DNA from: Ignavibacteria bacterium | GTDB lineage: Bacteria > Bacteroidota > Ignavibacteria > Tepidaquicellales > Tepidaquicellaceae | Assembly: GCA_016709315.1 (NCBI GenBank) | Contig: JADJMZ010000006.1 | Location: 372,001-436,000 of the forward strand | DNA length: 64,000 nucleotides | Direction: 5' to 3' | Shown: positions 9,238 through 17,765 of the stretch, piece by piece | How positions within the stretch are numbered: position 1 is the first letter of the stretch | Layout of the letters: each line of letters starts with the position of its first letter | Translations under genes and position numbers: made by a program | The notes under the pieces: model-generated | Seen by the model: only the letters and a program-made list of their open reading frames with translations | Database searches by the model: none | Told to the model about the DNA's origin: nothing

Positions 9238-10941
9238 TTATTTGATCAAAAGCATTTTCTTTAATGAAACAAAATCTTCCGCATTGCGAGACAAGCCTGC
9301 AGTTATTTTATAAAAATACATTCCGCTCGCAAGATTTGATGCATTAAAAGGAATTGTGTAATAACCGGCATTCATTGCTTCATTTAATATAGTCGATACC
9401 TTAATTCCTTTCATATCATATAACTCTATGAGGACATTTGATTCTTCTGTGAGTTCCAGATCAATATTCGTTAAAGGATTGAACGGATTCGGATAATTCT
9501 GTGAAACTTTAAATACAGGATCCATTCGAATTTCAACGGGGTATGAAAGATCGAAGTACTCAAAGTTTTCATTCAGATCAATTTGTTTTAATCTGTAGTT
9601 AAATGTTCCGGTGTTTGTTCTGTCTGTAAATGAATAGCTGGTCAAAGTATTTGTTGTTCCGTTTCCTGAGACAAATCCAGTTCGAACCCACTCATTTGAA
9701 TTAACATTTTTTCTTTCAATATCAAATCCGGCGTTGTTTGTTTCAGAACCTGTTGACCAGTTTAATGTTACATAATTTCTGTTTACAGTTGCATTGAAGC
9801 TGTATAACTCTACCGGCAATGGATCGTCATTATATTTCATAACTGAACCGCTGTAACTATTTTCGTCATTCCTGAATACAACATAAGGCGTTCCGTTATT
9901 AATCGCAATTTTTTGATAAGATGAAACGGGAGAGAATCCGCGTGATCCTACATCTATCCAGTTTAAACCATCAAACTTCATAACGGACGAGCAGAAATTA
10001 TTTACATTTAACCAGATATATTCTATAAAAGACACGTAAGGTACACTGCCGTTAAAAGCTATACTTGGATATTGAGAGATATTATTTGTGAAACCGTGAA
10101 TACCAACATTTACCCAGTCAGTTCCATTAAACTTCTTCACTGAAATATGGTCTCCGTATAACTGATCTATGTATGCAACATAAGGAGTATCATTGCTGAG
10201 AGCGAAGCTATGAGGTTTAAAACCTGTTTCGAATCCCGGTGAACCAACATTCACCCAGTTCATTCCGTCCAGTTTTCTGACAGTCCTGCCATTATTTGCG
10301 TAATCTAAATAAGAAACATAAAGAGTGCTGCCGTTAGTTGCCAATACCGGATATGTCGCACCACCGGCAGAAGGATCACTTATACCTGCATTTACCCAGT
10401 TACTTCCATCAAACTTCTTCACTTCTACTCTAAAAGTATTTCTTGTAAATGCAACATAAGGTATATGATCAATTATTACCATACTTTGAAAAGTATTGTT
10501 CCCGGGGCTGAATCTCTGAGTTCCGACATCGATCCAGTTTGTTCCATCAAACTTCTTAACAGAAGGACTTAATTGCTCAAGTGTAATATCAAAATCGCCG
10601 AAACATACATAAGGAGTATCACCGTCAAATGCTAAACTAATGTATTTAGAAATCCTTGGAGCAAAACCGGGAGCTCCGACATACACCCAACTGGTTCCAT
10701 TGTATTTCATTACCGATGGTTTTGATCCATGTGCGCCATCATTAAAAGCAACAAAAGCCGTATCATCCTTAAAGACTAAATTTGGATATCCTGCATACTG
10801 TACAGTAAAATCAGGATTCCCAAGATATTCCCACTGAGCTTTTACAGAAGCTATAGAAAACAAAAGAATAAATAAAATATTAATTGTAAAAAAGATTTTA
10901 ACTGAATTACTTAAACAATTTTTGTTATCAGAGTTTTTCAT
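9238..10941 (-). CDS. T9SS-secreted protein with repeated W-x-x-V-G / PYVAF beta-propeller-like units
   Basis: 567 residues with an N-terminal membrane/signal segment (FFTINILFILLFSIASVKAQ). From about residue 35 to 375 a ~45-residue unit recurs eight or so times: KFDGTNWVNVG, then xxGF(S/T), then a hydrophobic strand and xPYVAF. This suggests a beta-propeller-like fold. The C-terminal ~80 residues are the T9SS sorting domain (SQNYPNPFNPLTNIDLEL ... GMYFYKITAG ... KKMLLIK), preceded by an Ig/fibronectin-like section (NYVTLNWSTGSETNNAGFDI). It is exported by Sec, then T9SS, and probably attached to the surface. No enzyme motif is seen. Confidence 0.85.
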   Translation of the reverse strand: MKNSDNKNCLSNSVKIFFTINILFILLFSIASVKAQWEYLGNPDFTVQYAGYPNLVFKDDTAFVAFNDGAHGSKPSVMKYNGTSWVYVGAPGFAPRISKYISLAFDGDTPYVCFGDFDITLEQLSPSVKKFDGTNWIDVGTQRFSPGNNTFQSMVIIDHIPYVAFTRNTFRVEVKKFDGSNWVNAGISDPSAGGATYPVLATNGSTLYVSYLDYANNGRTVRKLDGMNWVNVGSPGFETGFKPHSFALSNDTPYVAYIDQLYGDHISVKKFNGTDWVNVGIHGFTNNISQYPSIAFNGSVPYVSFIEYIWLNVNNFCSSVMKFDGLNWIDVGSRGFSPVSSYQKIAINNGTPYVVFRNDENSYSGSVMKYNDDPLPVELYSFNATVNRNYVTLNWSTGSETNNAGFDIERKNVNSNEWVRTGFVSGNGTTNTLTSYSFTDRTNTGTFNYRLKQIDLNENFEYFDLSYPVEIRMDPVFKVSQNYPNPFNPLTNIDLELTEESNVLIELYDMKGIKVSTILNEAMNAGYYTIPFNASNLASGMYFYKITAGLSRNAEDFVSLKKMLLIK

Positions 10942-11507
10942 GATACTTATGAGAATGTTGTAAATTAAAAAATAAATTAGTTACGACACATTTTAATTGA
11001 TAACTGAAAGAAATTATTTACTTTTACTGTCTTTATAATTTAACCTAAAAAGGATCTCATTGTAATGTATAAATTACTTTACTACGTAAATTAATTCACA
11101 TCCGTCCAAAACATGAATGGTAGTTTTGAGACAAACTTCTTCAATTGGTTTCCACCTCCTTATAATGTAGGGTAATGTTAAGTAAAATTGTATGACCTCC
11201 CCCTGCCCGCCTTCAGCGGTCTTCCCCCTCCTTGCAAAGGAGGGGGATTAAGGGGGTGGTCATTTTGTTTTGAGAAAAACTCTTCAAATGAGAAAGTTTG
11301 TGAGGGATTAAATTTTAGATATTATTATTTTTAGATTCAAAATTAAAAAGATATTTGCTCATTACAAAACGTTTTGGACACCATTGAAATTATTTTCAAG
11401 ACTATTCTGAAAACATGTTTAAGAAATAAATTTAAAAAGAGTCTAATCATTACGACTTCTAATGTAATTGTATTATTTTTTCTTAATGTATATTTTTTGC
11501 AATAACT
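10942..11507. other. Intergenic region containing a MITE-like element
   Basis: 566 bp between the minus-strand T9SS gene and the plus-strand lytic transglycosylase gene. No supported gene; about half is the repeat element at 11104-11379. Confidence 0.7.
11104..11379. mobile_element. MITE-like element, copy 1 (~276 bp)
   Basis: Bounded by GTCCAAAAC (11104-11112) and its inverse GTTTTGGAC (11371-11379). The GC-rich core 11194-11261 starts GACCTCCCCCTGCCCGCC and ends GGGGGTGGTC, with near-palindromic halves. Copy 2 at 40036-40321 has the same ends, the same order and about 85-90% identity by eye, in unrelated flanks. It carries no transposase gene, so it would be non-autonomous. Confidence 0.72.
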
Positions 11508-12560
11508 ATGGATGAAAAAGTCACACACAAAAGTTTCCTATCTTTTGCAAATAAGAAAAGCGGTTTGAGAAAAAAGATCTTCATGATATTCCTGCCTGCA
11601 GTGCTTATTTCATCATTGATTTATTATTCATACAATCAGTCTGCAGATTTCAGAGATCCTTCGGCGTCTGTATCAAATTCCGGTGAAAATGATAATGTGA
11701 TATCTCCGACGGGAGAAAACAAGAAGAAAGTAAAAGACATTGACAAGGTTATCAATGCAAGTTCATACAATAATACCGAGTACATAGAAAATCTTCTTAA
11801 GGACTGGCCAACGCTTTTAGATCTCTTTACTTCCAATTCAAATTTCAGGCAGCAGGCGAAGACAATTCATCTTAAAGACCTTGAGAGGATAACGGAAAAG
11901 GTGCAGATGGTGAATAAGGAATTCAAGCTTGGCAATGTTGAAAATCTCGTAAAAGAATTAGGCGATGTCATTAAGCAGGAATGTGATTACTACAAGCTTG
12001 ACTGGAGGATCGTACTTGCAATCATCCGTCAGGAATCATATTTCAATGCCAATGCAAGATCTCACGCGGGAGCATTCGGACTAATGCAGATAATGCCGAG
12101 AACAGGAGAAGGGCTTCAGAATGAACTTAAACTCGAAGATACTCAGACCCCGAAAAATAACTTAATTGCCGGTATCTATTATTATGCGACGCTTGTATCT
12201 CAGTTCAGAGAATTCGGCGATGACAAATATAAATTCGCTCTTGCATCATATAATGCCGGACTCGGAAGAGTAATTGACGCAATGACTATTACAGCGTATT
12301 TCGGCAAAGATTACAAAATATGGGAAAATGTAAAAGAAGCTTATCCGTTCCTGTCTTCCAAGGAAGATTCGATACACGCTCTCGTCTGGCCTGATTCGAA
12401 GCGTCCTGCTTACGGTGCTCTCGATAACTGGAAGGAGCCATACAACTATGTGAACAGCATAATGTTTTATTATGACGCTTACAAAAAAATGTATGAAAGC
12501 AATATTGACGAACCTGCATCAACTTCTGTTAAAAAGAAAAAATCAAAAAAGAAAAAATAA
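11508..12560 (+). CDS. Membrane-anchored lytic transglycosylase (SLT domain)
   Basis: 350 residues. A hydrophobic anchor at 23-40 (KIFMIFLPAVLISSLIYYSY) follows a basic N-terminus. A low-complexity linker precedes the SLT/lysozyme-like domain at ~150-300. It has the catalytic Glu176 in IRQESYF, the GLMQIMP motif (191-197) and the ASYNAGLGRV motif (~246-255). These enzymes cut peptidoglycan glycan strands to 1,6-anhydro products in the periplasm. The C-terminus is a run of Lys and Ser (KKKKSKKKK), unusual and perhaps cell-wall or nucleic-acid interacting. The aminotransferase gene follows after 18 bp on the same strand, suggesting co-transcription. Confidence 0.88.
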   Translation: MDEKVTHKSFLSFANKKSGLRKKIFMIFLPAVLISSLIYYSYNQSADFRDPSASVSNSGENDNVISPTGENKKKVKDIDKVINASSYNNTEYIENLLKDWPTLLDLFTSNSNFRQQAKTIHLKDLERITEKVQMVNKEFKLGNVENLVKELGDVIKQECDYYKLDWRIVLAIIRQESYFNANARSHAGAFGLMQIMPRTGEGLQNELKLEDTQTPKNNLIAGIYYYATLVSQFREFGDDKYKFALASYNAGLGRVIDAMTITAYFGKDYKIWENVKEAYPFLSSKEDSIHALVWPDSKRPAYGALDNWKEPYNYVNSIMFYYDAYKKMYESNIDEPASTSVKKKKSKKKK

Positions 12561-12578
12561 TTTATTAAAAACAAATTT

Positions 12579-13769
12579 ATGAATGCTCATTCAATTTCTG
12601 AAAATGTTTCACTTATCGAAAACGTAAATTCCTTCAGCGATGCAAGAAGACTTTTTCCTGTCACCGAATCCTGCGTATATCTTGACTCGGCTCATTACTC
12701 TCAGTTCTCTCTCGAGACACGAAGGAGACTGATTGAATTCATTGACTCATATACATTTACAAATAAAAATCTGAGTCTCGTAAATATGCGGACCACGGAT
12801 TCTTTAAAAGATATCTGCGCAAAGCTTATTAATGCTGACAAAGAAGATATAATAATTACAGGAAGCACTACTCATGGTTTGAATATTTTTGCTAACGGTG
12901 TTATTCTGGATAAAGGTGACTGTGTAGTTTATGCGGATTCTGAATTTCCTGCAATCGTTTATCCATGGATGAATCAGGAAAAACTCAGAGGTATCAGGAA
13001 TGTCATGATACCTTCTGATAACGGAAAAATTAAACTTGAAGACATTGAAAGGACCATCATAGAAAATAAAGCGAAAGTTCTGACCATCAGCTCTGTTGAG
13101 TTTCTCGGATTCAGAAATGATCTCAGTGCCATCAGCAGAATATGCAAAAAGAATAATTGTTTTTTTGTTGTGGATGCAATTCAAAGCGCCGGTATTTGTC
13201 CTTTGGATGTCAAAAAGCAGGAAGTAGATTTTCTATCTGTTGGTTCTCAGAAATGGATGATGGCTCCTGCCGGGGTCGGCTTTGCATATATTTCTCCCGC
13301 TATTAAAGACAGAGTAAATCCAACGTATGTTGCTACCTCAAGCATAGAATATGATTTCAAGAACTTTCTCCACTACAAACTCAGTTTCAGAAAAGACGGA
13401 AGCGCTTATGAGAACTCGACTCCCAATACACTCGGGATGATAGGAATGCAGTCGTCAATTGAACTGTTCCTTAAACTTGGAGTTGAAAATATTCTCAGAC
13501 ACATACTTCATCTGCAGGATATTTTCATTGAGGAAATGAAAGACACGGATTTTAAAATTATATCAGATCTGGAGCCGGTTCATCGTTCGAATATACTTAT
13601 TTTCAGTTACTCTGATAACACAATGAACGATCAGATACAGAAGGAACTCGAACGGAACAATATATTCATTGCGCTCAGAGAGGGTTTTCTAAGATTGTCG
13701 GCGCATATATTCAATAATGAAAATGATATTCTTGCTTTGACAAATGTCTTGAAAAAAATTTCTCATTAA
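12579..13769 (+). CDS. PLP-dependent class V aminotransferase (cysteine desulfurase-like fold)
   Basis: 396 residues, fold type I. Motifs are YLDSAHYSQ near 35, TGSTTHGLN near 94 (phosphate-binding turn), FVVDAIQSAG at 196-205 (Asp and Gln contacting PLP) and the Schiff-base Lys225 in GSQKWMMAPAGVGF. The arrangement matches the class V family that includes NifS/SufS-like desulfurases, isopenicillin-N epimerase-like proteins and kynureninase-like enzymes. No Cys-containing desulfurase loop was picked out, so sulfur mobilisation is not claimed. It is close behind the lytic transglycosylase gene. Substrate unknown. Confidence 0.85.
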   Translation: MNAHSISENVSLIENVNSFSDARRLFPVTESCVYLDSAHYSQFSLETRRRLIEFIDSYTFTNKNLSLVNMRTTDSLKDICAKLINADKEDIIITGSTTHGLNIFANGVILDKGDCVVYADSEFPAIVYPWMNQEKLRGIRNVMIPSDNGKIKLEDIERTIIENKAKVLTISSVEFLGFRNDLSAISRICKKNNCFFVVDAIQSAGICPLDVKKQEVDFLSVGSQKWMMAPAGVGFAYISPAIKDRVNPTYVATSSIEYDFKNFLHYKLSFRKDGSAYENSTPNTLGMIGMQSSIELFLKLGVENILRHILHLQDIFIEEMKDTDFKIISDLEPVHRSNILIFSYSDNTMNDQIQKELERNNIFIALREGFLRLSAHIFNNENDILALTNVLKKISH

Positions 13770-13880
13770 AATTTCTTCAGTTTTCTGTCGCTCCTAAGAA
13801 AACTATATGTATAGAAATAACAATGAAACCTAAATTTCTTTTGAATAAAATCTAAATCTTTTCTTTTTAATATTTATTAA

Positions 13881-13959
13881 ATCTGTGTAATCTGTGTAAT
13901 CTGTGTGAGCATTCTATTCAGCATTTTATTTCTCACAGATTTCTCAGATTTACACAGAT
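13881..13959. repeat. CTGTGTAA hairpin repeat, copy 1
   Basis: The left arm is three tandem ATCTGTGTA units. The right arm (13932-13959) reads CTCACAGATTTCTCAGATTTACACAGAT, written here as CTCACAGATTTCTCAG followed by ATTTACACAGAT, and is complementary to it. A related hairpin lies on the other side of the GxxExxY gene and others at 14627-14657 and 37784-37879. Confidence 0.7.
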
Positions 13960-14024
13960 TTTCTCAGTTACTTTTTCCAAAGCATATTTTCCAGATATAT
14001 TTTAATATCCTGAATTTATTAATC

Positions 14025-14408
14025 TTAATTAATGATTCTGATAATACTTTCTTTATCAACCAGCGTTACAACATTGAAATTTACTAATATTCCGATTTTC
14101 ATTTTTAATAATTTAAGATAATTCAGAAGTTGTTTCTTATGTAAATCTCTTAAACTTTCCAAAGATTTAATTTCAACTATTACAGAATATTCAACTAATA
14201 AATCTATTCTAAAACCTATTTCAAGGTACTTGCCTTTATAATATACAGGGACTTCCACCTGTGTATTTATGATTAATCCCAAGAATTGCAATTCGTACTT
14301 CAAAGCAGCTTCGTAAACACTTTCCAATAAACCGGGACCTAGTTCATTATGAACAGTAAATATAGCACCTCTTATCTTATATGTTATATCATTAATTTCC
14401 ATAATCAT
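14025..14408 (-). CDS. GxxExxY family protein (PD-(D/E)XK-like)
   Basis: 127 residues. It has the name-giving motif GPGLLESVYEAAL at 24-36 after AIFTVHNELG, and a later VIVEIKSLESL, which fits the E-x-K part of a PD-(D/E)XK nuclease-like fold. The family is common in Bacteroidota and other environmental genomes; its function is not established as far as I know. Start could also be the ATG two codons later (14402). It is flanked on both sides by related CTGTGTAA hairpins, and the T9SS and biosynthetic neighbours have no obvious link, so it may be a mobile single-gene insert. Confidence 0.87.
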   Translation of the reverse strand: MIMEINDITYKIRGAIFTVHNELGPGLLESVYEAALKYELQFLGLIINTQVEVPVYYKGKYLEIGFRIDLLVEYSVIVEIKSLESLRDLHKKQLLNYLKLLKMKIGILVNFNVVTLVDKESIIRIIN

Positions 14409-14484
14409 TCCTGTTCAATTAATTTATAAAGAATAAAAAAATGCAACCCAATTTCTTTTTAATAAAATCTAAATCTTTTTTAAT

Positions 14485-14558
14485 ATCTGTGTAAATCTGT
14501 GTCATCTGTGAGAGTATTCTTTGTTTATTTCTCACAAATTTCTCAGATTCACACAGAT
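14485..14558. repeat. CTGTGTAA hairpin repeat, copy 2
   Basis: ATCTGTGTAAATCTGTGTCATCTGTGAG at the left (given here as ATCTGTGTAAATCTGTGT then CATCTGTGAG) pairs with CTCACAAATTTCTCAG / ATTCACACAGAT at the right. It is preceded, like copy 1, by AATAAAATCTAAATCTTTT, so the shared segment is longer than the hairpin. A third partial unit is at 14627-14657. Confidence 0.7.
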
Positions 14559-14665
14559 ATTCTAATACCATTTAACAAGTATGTTAGATCCAATGTCAAA
14601 TAATTTATAATATTATTCTATATTCATATCTGTGAAAATTTGTCTCATCTGTGAGAAAACGCCTT

Positions 14666-15418
14666 TCAATCTCTCGCCATTGCAACCGTGCAGCCAAGAA
14701 TCTCACTGCTTGTACTTTGTCTGATAGTTCTTATAGCTTCATTCAGAGTCGAACCCGTAGTTACCACATCATCAACTATAATTATCCTGCTGTCTTTAAT
14801 TTCATTTATTGTTTTTTCATTAATAACAAATGCGTCTTTAATGTTTTTAAATCTTCCTTCCTTATTCAGTTTAGTCTGTGATGTCGTATTTCTGATTCTG
14901 TTTAAAACGTCAGTTCTGACATTTAAAGAAATTATATTGCCTATCCCTATGGCAATGCATTCAGACTGATTATATCCTCTTTCTCTTAACTTTGCTTTAT
15001 GCAGAGGCACCGGAATAATCATATCGAATTTTCCGATATCTTTTTCCGCAATATGTTTTAATAATTCTCTGCCTGCGATTTCGCCAAGATAAATTCCCAG
15101 TTTTTTCATCCCCCTGTATTTTAAATTGTAAATGATCTTTGAAAAATCATCATTTTCATAAAAAGCAAGATAACTGAATGAATGATCGGATATTAGTTTT
15201 TCTTCAAGATTTTTAAGATCATCCTCAGTAACTTTTCTTAGTGATTGTTCTTCACTGTCTGATATAAATTCATTAGAATTATTTTCTCCGAGCCATTCTT
15301 CTGATATGAATGATGTCTTTGGATAAATGAAATCAAATATCTGACTTATAATATTAACTTTCAAAATATTAAATTTATTTAATTTGCGAAAATAATTGAT
15401 TGTTGCGAAATGAGGCAT
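14666..15418 (-). CDS. ComF family phosphoribosyltransferase-like protein lacking the zinc-finger cysteines
   Basis: 250 residues. The C-terminal half has the type I PRTase PRPP loop RIIIVDDVVTTGSTLNEA and the family marker VPLHKAKLRERGYNQSE; SFSYLAFYENDDFSKIIYNLKYRGMK is also typical of ComF/GntX. These proteins support DNA uptake or DNA-related processes in several bacteria. In most homologues a CxxC zinc finger precedes this part. Here the corresponding segment (FIYPKTSFISEEWLGENN) has no Cys, so zinc binding is lost or never present. Family assignment is firm, function uncertain. Confidence 0.84.
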   Translation of the reverse strand: MPHFATINYFRKLNKFNILKVNIISQIFDFIYPKTSFISEEWLGENNSNEFISDSEEQSLRKVTEDDLKNLEEKLISDHSFSYLAFYENDDFSKIIYNLKYRGMKKLGIYLGEIAGRELLKHIAEKDIGKFDMIIPVPLHKAKLRERGYNQSECIAIGIGNIISLNVRTDVLNRIRNTTSQTKLNKEGRFKNIKDAFVINEKTINEIKDSRIIIVDDVVTTGSTLNEAIRTIRQSTSSEILGCTVAMARD

Positions 15419-15630
15419 GTTAATTCGTGTCTGAGACAGAAAAGGGGATAGTATTTCAATGTTGAGCTTCGAGCATGCGAGTCAGTTGTAAACGAATTTG
15501 ATAATTCGAATTATGATATTATGCAGAACAGTAAGGGTATTTCAGAAGTCTCTAATAGAAAATCCCTGCGGATTCTGAGATTAATCTTTTCAAATTCTTT
15601 TTCATAAATCGAGGATGATTTTTACAAAAC

Positions 15631-15667
15631 AAAAAAAAGTTCAGTCTGCAAAAACAAACTGAACTTT
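15631..15667 (-). terminator. Intrinsic terminator of the 15691-16773 gene
   Basis: On the minus strand the stem AAAGTTCAGT / ACTGAACTTT is followed by a run of T residues (complement of AAAAAAAA at 15631-15638). It lies 24 bp past the stop codon. Confidence 0.8.
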
Positions 15668-15690
15668 ATAAGAGTGTATTTAAAATAAAA

Positions 15691-16773
15691 TTATTTCAGG
15701 AGCAGCATTTTTTTGGTAGATGTGAAAGCATCAGTTTCAAGCTTATAAAAATAGAGTCCCGCAGGATAATTATCAGCAATAAAGTTAATTTCATAATTTC
15801 CCTTATCCTGTTTTCCATTTACCAGTACAGACATTTCTTTTCCAATAGAATTATAAACTGTAAGTTTCACAAATCCTGTTTTGCCGATATTATAATTTAT
15901 AATAGTATTAGGATTAAACGGATTAGGATAATTCTGATTCAGTGAATATTCATCAGAAATTAAATTTGAAACTGAATTTATTCCGATTGTACCTGCCGTT
16001 AATTCCTTTAAGCTTCCCGGAATTGAAAAAGAAACCGGAAATCCAATTGCACTCAGATCTACATTGACAGAAGGAATAACATCTTTTATGACCCACAGAC
16101 CTGAAGCGATATAGGTAGTATCAGGTCTTACAACGATAGGAATTGCAACCGGCGGAAACGGCGGTATTGTAATCAGATAACTTAATGAAAAGGAAATCAG
16201 AAATTTCTTTGCAAGATAAGTACCGTTAACGGTGGAGACATTGACATCATTAAATCTTTTTCCGGTTGCAGATAATCGCAAGGGCAGAGTCAGAGTATCA
16301 ATAGTAATAGTAGTGTCCCTTGAGAAAATAGTATAATTTGTATTTACATTCTGAGAAAATCTGTAAACATTATACCATGTCTCAAACGATCTTAGAAAAG
16401 AAACAAAGGCAATTGAATCTATGCCGGGTATAGAACCTATTATACTCAGGACATTCAGATAATAGAAAGCGTTAGTGCTTTGGAAATTATAATGAGCGGT
16501 ATCGGTATAAGGAGAATTCTGATTTATACTTGTCAGTCCTGACTTTGAAAGTACTGAACTCGAAGACAATCCCTGATAATTTACAACTGCGTAAAATGAA
16601 TCAACCTGATAAGTTGACAGCTCTGTCTGAGGATTATTCAGGGAATCAAGCGGAGTGTTTTTATAGAACCATTTATAACCTGTATTTGAAGGAAAATATG
16701 TTGAAGCATTTTGTGAATATACAATTCCGGAAACAGATAACAGAATCAGAAATATAAATAATTGCTTTTTCAT
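15691..16773 (-). CDS. T9SS-secreted protein of unknown function
   Basis: The start chosen is the ATG at 16773, giving MKKQLFIFLILLSVSGIVYSQ, a clean signal peptide; an upstream ATG at 16830 would add 19 unlikely residues. The resulting ~360-residue protein has a beta-rich body (TYFPSNTGYKWFYKNTPLDS ...) reminiscent of proteins that begin with a 'Y-P-x-x-x-G-x-x-W' segment in this phylum. It ends in the T9SS sorting domain (LNQNYPNPFNPNTIINYNI ... GLYFYKLETDAFTSTKKML). It is exported to the cell surface or medium. No catalytic motif was found. Confidence 0.83.
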   Translation of the reverse strand: MKKQLFIFLILLSVSGIVYSQNASTYFPSNTGYKWFYKNTPLDSLNNPQTELSTYQVDSFYAVVNYQGLSSSSVLSKSGLTSINQNSPYTDTAHYNFQSTNAFYYLNVLSIIGSIPGIDSIAFVSFLRSFETWYNVYRFSQNVNTNYTIFSRDTTITIDTLTLPLRLSATGKRFNDVNVSTVNGTYLAKKFLISFSLSYLITIPPFPPVAIPIVVRPDTTYIASGLWVIKDVIPSVNVDLSAIGFPVSFSIPGSLKELTAGTIGINSVSNLISDEYSLNQNYPNPFNPNTIINYNIGKTGFVKLTVYNSIGKEMSVLVNGKQDKGNYEINFIADNYPAGLYFYKLETDAFTSTKKMLLLK

Positions 16774-16898
16774 CTTGATTAGATATTTATTTATTAAAAT
16801 TATAAATACAGATTGAAAAAACAAACGCAAATAATTCTTTTATATATAAATTAATAAAGAGAATAATTATTATTGCAAAATAAAAAACAAACATTATA

Positions 16899-17749
16899 AT
16901 GCAAATAGGGGATTACAAACTTTATTCCGTACAGACAGGATTGTTCAAACTTGACGGAGGTGCGATGTTTGGAGTCGTACCGAAAAATCTCTGGCAGAAA
17001 ACAAATCCTGCTGATGAGCAGAACAGAATTGACATGTGCACAAGAGCTTTGCTGCTGGACAGCGGCAAAAAGAAAATTCTTATAGACACAGGCATTGGCT
17101 ATAAACTGGCTGCAAAAATAAATCAGATCTACGATGTGGATTATTCTCATTACACGCTTGAGAAAAGTCTGGAACATTTAAATCTTAAGAAAGATGATAT
17201 TACTGATGTAATACTGACTCATCTTCATTTCGATCATACAGGCGGAAGCACTTATTATGATGAAGAAAGACAATTACTTCCTTCTTTTCCTAATGCGACA
17301 TATTATGTGCAGAAAAAGCAATACGAGTGGGCTCTGAATCCAACTGAAAGAGACAGGGCAAGTTTTTTTCCGGAGAATTATAAGCCGCTTGAAGACAGGA
17401 AAGTACTTCATTTAACAGAAGGTGAATTTAAGTTTGATGAATTCATAACTCTGCTGCCGGTTAACGGTCACACAAGCAACATGCAGATGATAAAAATATC
17501 GGATAACAATGAAAACACATTGCTTTATACAGCGGATCTCATCCCTACAGCCGGGCATGTGCCTGCGCCATTTATTATGGGATATGATCTGTATCCGCTG
17601 ACGACTCTTGATGAAAAAAGAAATATCTTAAAGAAATTACAGACAACGACTGGACAGTATTTTTTGAGCATGATCCTTACACTGAATGTGCGAAGATAGG
17701 ACTAAGTGAAAAGGGATATTTCATAAAAGAAAGATTTAACTTAATCTGA
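16899..17749 (+). pseudogene. MBL-fold metallo-hydrolase, frameshifted near the C-terminus
   Basis: The open frame runs 16899-17699 (266 aa). It has the metallo-beta-lactamase motif THLHFDHTGG (His108, His110, Asp112, His113), LLLDSGKKKILIDTGIG before it, and later LPVNGHTSNM and YTADLIPTAGHV (second metal shell). From ~17645 the protein turns into GQYFLSMILTLNVRR and stops. A neighbouring frame continues with DWTVFFEHDP then YTECAKIGLSEKGYFI and ends at 17749, which is the expected family C-terminus. One base appears lost around 17641-17652. It could be a real truncation or a consensus error; the active-site residues are intact. Substrate (lactone, thioester, other) not known. Confidence 0.8.
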
Positions 17750-17765
17750 ATCATATCAAAAAATA

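Noticed and set aside
11104..11379. Riboswitch or structured RNA for the GC-rich core upstream of the lytic transglycosylase
   Set aside because: The same core occurs in four unrelated places in both orientations, which fits a repeat element better.
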